A stretch of 64,000 nucleotides of DNA, taken from NCBI GenBank assembly GCA_051453625.1, contig JBOZIK010000001.1:170142019-170206018 (forward strand), written 5' to 3'. This DNA is from Welwitschia mirabilis. Its lineage: Eukaryota > Gnetophyta > Gnetopsida > Welwitschiales. Shown here one piece after another: positions 58,925 to 64,000 of this stretch. The first letter of the stretch is position 1; each line of letters starts with the position of its first letter. The translations under genes were made by a program, and so were the position numbers. The notes under the pieces were generated by a model. It did no database searches. It saw only the letters and a program-made list of their open reading frames with translations, and was not told the origin of the DNA.

Positions 58925-60509
58925 TCGTAGTCCCCCACGTAGCCTTGTTAATACTTGATAAAACCAAGTAAACAACTATAATTACTAGTCAAATTATCTT
59001 AAAAAATTAATTGGAAAATTATAAAATAGGCTGATAATTAATTTCAAACATAAAATGTAATGTGTCATGTGTATGGAGTGGATTGCAAAAATTATGTTTC
59101 AAGGAAGATTGACTATAAAAATTATGAAAATGAGTCTAAAAATGAGTCCTACCCTCCCCTGAGAAAAATAATACATCTTGTATTGGATAAAGAAATCTGA
59201 TGAAAATTAGTTATCACAAATAAGAAGGTGAATGATGGGTGTTTGTGTAATTTTCATAAAGATGGACTTTGATAATCAATGAACTAAGTACATAGATTAG
59301 TGTAGAAATGTCATATTTGAAAAAGAAAGATTTAGGAATATTTTAACAAATACAAAAAGAGTAGATAATAAAAATGTACTACTTGGAATGAAGTAAATTC
59401 ATAAGCACCCAAAAAATGTACCTTAACAAAAATGACAGTGTGTAGAACTCCAAAATCTAAAAATAAATATTATAAAATTTACAAAAAAATCATTTAATCA
59501 AGAAATCAACTCTTTATTTAAAACTAAACAAGGAAATTATTCAATATTAAGAACCTAAAATGATGAAAAAATACAGGAATGACTTTGAAATAACCAACTA
59601 AACAATGAAATAAAATAGAAAAAATGGACATAAAGAAGATAGCCTACCTACTCTAAATTCTGATTTAGTAAACTTCTGTGGAAGAAATTATAACATCACT
59701 TGATTTAAAATGCATGACTAATGTATAATTTTGTAAAGTTCAATTCAATAAGGTATTAGTTATAATGATGCTAAAGATCAAATGCTTTAAACAAGAATTG
59801 ATAAGATAAATGAGTTGCTAAAAAATAAACTCATCTACTTACATCTCAAAACAAACACCTAAATCCTTAGAAATGAAATGATCATGTGGAAAGAATAAGG
59901 AAATAAGTAATATCTCTAGTGACACCAGGAACACGACCGATCCCATAATCTTAAAGTTTTTATTATTTTACTATCCAGGACAAGGGGAGTGGAACCACAG
60001 TTAAAGAAGTAAAGACCCATAAAGCATAGCCAACTAACCTCCCAGTGGAGTTTTCACAGCTAACATATTACACTACTAAAGGTTCATCTGAGGACATTTA
60101 CCCTTGTGTATTTGTGGTAGGACATCATAGTGACCATGTTTTTAAGATATCTTAAATATAAAACATCATGGTCTTATTTCTCTTTTTTTTCCTTTTTTTA
60201 AATAAATAAAAGAAACATTCCACATAATCAAATACTTCAAAAGATGAAGACAAGATAATAAGATAAAATACATAAAAGAACTCCCTTAAATAATCTAAGA
60301 CCTTCCATCATTAAGAAAATTATAAGAAATAAAGCATCTTCCTTCAAAATGAATTTTATAAACATGTAAATGTATTAATATTAGATGAATCCAATGTTAC
60401 CACTATAAAACTCTCAAGTACAAAGACTAGTCATGAAAATAAAATAAATATAGAAGTCATATTTGAAAGATGATCAAGTGACATCATAATGGTCTCTAAA
60501 GGAATAAGC
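58925..60509 (-). other. A4 3' internal region with polypurine tract
   Basis: Non-coding. The minus strand ends GTGGGGGACTACGA before the LTR, the clearest polypurine tract of family A. The pyrimidine run at 60181-60200 corresponds to the A1 purine run at 4821. Single copy of the block duplicated in A1. Confidence 0.7.
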
Positions 60510-60735
60510 TAAGAGAAAATTCAAACAATGGTAGGGAATAAGTTCTCCTTATTGAAGAAAACCTCTAAGCCTAGTGCTTCTATCATGTTTATATTAGAAG
60601 GTTGCTTGTATATTTTTAACCTTTATCCATTAAGTTTCTGAATTTCTTTAGTGGTTAAATCAGAAACCTCAATATATAGCCATTAGAATGTACTTTATTA
60701 AAGACAAGGACTTAACCATTTTGAGATTATTTTAT
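60510..60735 (-). pseudogene. A4 integrase C-terminal tail
   Basis: The minus strand reads, across frame changes, KMVKSLSLIK, KVHSNGYI and a segment with KEIQKLNG.RLKIYKQ, the 'W.gPf.v..vhshGAie....g..fkVNGqrLK' tail. The upstream integrase is missing and non-coding sequence precedes it, as in A1. Confidence 0.65.
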
Positions 60736-61350
60736 TACTTAAAATAAAAACCAAAGATAAAAACATAACAATTATAAAATAAAAAGAAAATACCAAAGCA
60801 AATACCAAAGCAAAATAAAAACAAAGTTTATTGAAATTCTAAAATCTATTGAACACTTTCATTAAAAAGAAAGAAAGATTATTCAAAGGCTATGGTCTTA
60901 GAATATTGCATTCTTTTAAAAAAATAAGGAGCAAACCAAATTTTTACCAATTGATAAAACATAAAAGTTATACAATGATTTTTGAGTAAAATCAATTCGA
61001 GATAAAAATAATAAAAGGATAAAACTCTAATAGCATAAATGTCTGAATTCAAATAAGAGGTAAAGAAGTGATAAGTATCATTGACAAATAATTTCTTATG
61101 TAAACATTATGAACCATGAGTATCATTATGAAATACATACAAGGAAGTACTCAAAGAAAGTATCCAAGAAGATTTTAAGGGGTCTTTAACATGTTTAGTA
61201 AGATTAAGAAGTTTTTTATCATTCAATTCAAGACATGGATTTTTATTAAAGAAATGAGACTTTTTTCCTTTAACATAACCACATGAAATTCTATATCCAT
61301 AAGAATTAGCAGCAATACAAGAGACAAAAAATTTATATAACTCATAAAAA
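60736..61350 (-). pseudogene. A4 post-protease ORF of unknown function
   Basis: Minus strand: a stop-free run of about 86 codons (about 61095-61350) with CIAANSYGYRISCGYVKG and KKLLNLTKHVKDPLKSSW. Then, after a stop, a part ending LILLKNHCITFMFYQLVKIW and APYFFKRM (about 60930-61000). The hydrophobic module equals that of A1 and A3. The 60736-60930 part is non-coding. No function known. Confidence 0.5.
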
Positions 61351-61694
61351 ATAATCTCTTATCAAACTCATGATATAAAGGAGTTAAAAACATATATTTC
61401 ATTCAAAGCTTAATATTGAAAATGGGAGATGTTAAGGATATTATTTGGGATCCAAGGCTTTGTAAGAAATTTCTTAGGTTGAGTGATCAAAATAGGTTTG
61501 TATACTTAAAAAGCTATTTAATATTTAATATTAAATATTTTTTACCTTAATTTAGATTTCCAAGATATCTAAAGTCTTATTTTTGAAAAGGGTAATCATT
61601 AAAAGCACAAGATAGAGTTGACTTTGTAAAAGAGGAAAAGATGTTACTTTTTGTAGTACATGAAGTTTTAAAAGAAAAAGTTTAAAGATTTTTG
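61351..61694. other. Spacer before gap
   Basis: A/T-rich, with a short direct repeat TTTAATATTTAATATTAAAT near 61510. No gene recognised. Confidence 0.4.
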
Positions 61695-61794
61695 NNNNNN
61701 NNNNNNNNNNNNNNNNNNNNNNNNNNNNNNNNNNNNNNNNNNNNNNNNNNNNNNNNNNNNNNNNNNNNNNNNNNNNNNNNNNNNNNNNNNNNNN
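61695..61794. other. Assembly gap, 100 N
   Basis: A 100-N run between A4 and the pol segment, so whether the two belong together is unresolved. Confidence 0.99.
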
Positions 61795-62900
61795 TCTTAA
61801 TAGAGCCATTAGAATGTACTTTCTCAATAAGGTAAGGATCTAACCATTTTAATTTCAACTTGTTATGTAGAATATGTACTTTAGTATCGAATAATAAAAC
61901 TAGTTGGCTAGGTTTAAAGTTCTTATAGAGTAACTTTTTATCATATTTGAATTTATTTTGGGCTTTGTGAATAAATTGATAATGAATAGCTTGAGTTCAT
62001 TTTTCATCTAAATCATCTAATTGAGCTAAATAAGCTTTAATATTCTTTTAAAAATTCACAAGGTTAAGTTAATGTGTAGAATGATAGGAATTGTAACAAA
62101 CATTGACAGGTAAAATACAAGCTTTACTATATATGAGTTCATAAGGTGAAAAATCAAGTGAATTATGCCAAGTTATATTGTAAGCCTAAATAACATAATT
62201 TAATTTAAAATACCATGATTTCATATTAGAAGAGATAATTTTTGAAGTATTTTTCTATTTTCTCTATTAGCATTTTTAGCTTATTCATTAGTTTGAGGAT
62301 GATAAGCACAAGCTACTTGATGTTCTATGCTAATAGATAAAATATGTTTTCTAAAAAGATGATAGATGGAACAGGTTTCTTAATTACTAATAACTATTCC
62401 AAAAAAGCCAAAACATTGAAAAATTTAAGTTCTAAAAAAAGTTATAAATGGTTTGGAAATCATTTGAGGAAGTAGAAACTATTTAAATCCATTTAATCAC
62501 ATAATTAATAGCCACTAAAATGTAATTTTTATCTTTTTAAGGTGGTTTAATTGGATATATAAAATTAATTCCTAAATAATCAAAAGATTCACACTCAAGA
62601 ATATGTTTAAGGGGTATTTCTTGTAATCATAAAAGGATACCAAAATGTTGACATGCATCACACTTTCTGGCATAATCAAAAGAGTTCTGGAAAAGATTAG
62701 GCTAATAAAATCCAAAGTGAAGAATTTTTATGGTTTTTTCTTACCACTAAAATGTCCACTACAAACAACACCATGATAAAGATGAAAGATATTAGATTTT
62801 TCTCATTCTAGTATACATTTTATCATAATTTGATCCTTACACCTATGATAATGATTGGGTGCTATCCACTTATAGTCACCTATCCTATGAAGAAAAGATT
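61795..62900 (-). pseudogene. Minus-strand gypsy integrase remnant
   Basis: Minus strand, N to C: a zinc-finger segment YARKCDACQHFGILL (about 62630-62680) with CDAC kept, core start ESFDYLGINFIYPIKPP (about 62540-62590) where the first catalytic Asp is Asn, ILVAINYVIKW (about 62490-62525), and the C-terminus QLVLLFDTKVHILHNKLKLK then WLDPYLIEKVHSNGSI (61795-61960). Order is that of Athila/gypsy integrase. It is cut by the gap just before the tail. Confidence 0.85.
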
Positions 62901-63640
62901 TTCTTTAATTGTAACTCCAATTTTATGGTGTTTTTAAAGTAAAAAGATAATTTACAATATTAGCATACCATGAAGGGAGATGAGTAGAAGATACAGCAAA
63001 TGGTTGTTCATCTAGAAAAGAATCATTGATAAAAAGATTATCAGAATAAGAAGAAAGGCATGATAAGTGATCTACTATATTGTTATGTTTTATTGCCTTA
63101 TTTGTGATGATGATTTTAAATTCTTACATTAAGAGGATTAATCTAATAAACCTAGTATTAGAATCTTTCTTAGTTATTAAATATTTAATTATTACATAAT
63201 CTATGTAGATGTTTGTGTGAAAGCCTAAAAGATACTATCTAAGAATATTAAGGTAAAAGATTATACCTAATATTTCTCTCTCTGTAGTTATGTAATTTAT
63301 CTAAGTTTTATACAATGTTTTGCTATGATAAGATATGACTTTGAAATCATTTTCATATTTTTTGACCAAGTACGCACCCACAGCAAAATTACTAGCATCA
63401 CGCATTAACTCAAAATCTTTTTCCCAATCAGGTCCCATCACAATATGAGCATAAGAGAGTTTACATTCAAGTTTATTAAAAGCAAGCTAACAAAATTCAT
63501 TATAATCAAATTTAGCTTCTTTTTTTAGTAATGCATTAAGGGATTTACAAATTTTTGTATAATCTTGAATAAACCAATGATGAAAACCACAATAACCAAG
63601 GAAGGATCAAACTTGTTTTACATTGATTAGAGGAGTTAGG
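62900..63640 (-). pseudogene. Minus-strand RNase H and connection remnant
   Basis: Lies between RT and integrase on the minus strand. Near 63400 the strand reads a segment matching 'ELM.DASn.avG..LvQk' (LMRDASNFAVGAYLV near 63370-63415), with the catalytic Asp kept. The rest is decayed. Confidence 0.7.
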
Positions 63641-64000
63641 TTTTAAATGATATTAACCTTTTCAAAGTCCATCCTAATTCCTCTTTTAGAAATGTAGTGA
63701 CTTAGAACTATTCCATTATCAACTAAAAATAAGCTCTTTCCACAACTTAAATGAAGGTCATACTCTATGCATCTATCAAGGACTTTTTCTAAGCTTTCTA
63801 AGATTTGATTAGAAGTTTCTTCAAAGATTGAAAAGTCATCCATAAAGATTTCTATCAAACCCTTTAACATGTCTTAAAAAAAAATCCATCATAGCATATT
63901 AAAAATTTTTGAAATTGTTACATAATCCAAAAAGGATTTCTCTAAAAGCAAATGTCCCAAAAGTGAAGTAAAAGTTATCTTGGCCCAATCTTCACTAGCT
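63641..64000 (-). pseudogene. Minus-strand reverse transcriptase remnant, runs off window
   Basis: Open from 63870 to 63643: GLIEIFMDDFSIFEETSNQI, then VLDRCIEYDLHLSCGKSLF and GIVLSHYISKRGIRMDFEKV. The catalytic M-D-D is at 63835-63843. Upstream, in another frame, TFGTFAFREILFGLCN (about 63910-63960) matches 'PFGTfAFRRMPFGLCN'. The N-terminal half lies beyond the window. Confidence 0.9.

Larger units (their letters stand above)
57685..61350 (-). mobile_element. Element A4: family A, 3' half on minus strand
   Basis: Minus-strand order: post-protease ORF (about 60930-61350), non-coding block, integrase tail (60510-60735), 3' region (58925-60509) and 3' LTR (57685-58924). The 3' region joins the LTR through GGGGGACTACGA, parallel to A1. 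The 5' part is not in place; 61795-64000 holds pol sequence that may or may not belong to it. Confidence 0.75.

Noticed and set aside
61095-61350. Captured host gene fragment
   Set aside because: The frame runs towards a hydrophobic module shared with A1 and A3 at the same position after protease, so an element-encoded ORF explains it better.
1-64000. tRNA, rRNA or single-copy protein genes
   Set aside because: I looked for tRNA-like arms and for any well-kept long frame on both strands and found none; all protein similarity is to retrotransposons.

Overview
This is plant nuclear DNA made almost entirely of old, nested LTR retrotransposons. The evidence is: primer-binding sites complementary to plant tRNA-Asp (Ty3/gypsy type) and initiator tRNA-Met (copia type); Athila/Calypso-like gag, protease, RT, RNase H, integrase and env-like remnants; a copia (Sirevirus-like) element; no bacterial-style genes; strong A+T bias; and seven runs of N marking scaffold gaps. 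I could not identify any single-copy host gene, tRNA or rRNA. The setting looks like repeat-rich heterochromatin of a large plant genome. Every coding region seen is a pseudogene with in-frame stops, and most damage is C-to-T or G-to-A, as expected from loss of methylated cytosine.

Layout (element names are mine). A1 (+, left edge to 7509): Ty3/gypsy with both LTRs, gag, protease and a short extra ORF, but no RT or integrase core. 7510-8773: spacer with hairpin motifs. E (+, 8774 to about 17876): copia element with LTRs, PBS, gag, protease, a large pol deletion and an env-like region. B1 (+, about 18230-28411): gypsy with LTRs, gag, protease, an RT stub and a frame-preserved env-like ORF. B3 (-, 29182 to about 40270): the same family as B1. 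Its env-like ORF is split by A3 (-, about 31563-38050), and A3 itself carries a + strand LTR fragment, A2 (34418 to about 35864). F (-, about 40290-44840): a different gypsy LTR plus an unrecognised Ser/Tyr-rich coiled-coil ORF, apparently inserted in the B3 integrase. C (+, about 44860-52740): gypsy with the most complete gag-protease-RT-RNase H-integrase set. B2 (-, about 52660-57416): gag and protease end of a family B element. A4 (-, 57685 to about 61350): 3' half of a family A element. 61795-64000 (-): an RT-to-integrase pol segment that leaves the window.

How they fit together: family A copies here (A1, A3, A4) all lack RT through the integrase core but share gag or its 3' neighbours, protease, a hydrophobic post-protease module and the integrase tail. 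They look like a non-autonomous lineage that would need pol from elsewhere, possibly from elements such as C or the 61795-64000 segment. Two unrelated families of imperfect palindromes recur at fixed places in these elements: TATCATCC/GGATGATA units in family A LTRs and leaders, and AAGGCTAC/GTAGCCTT units in the 3' regions of B, C and F. They are the most unusual structure in the window. Similarity statements are by eye; no alignment or database search was run.
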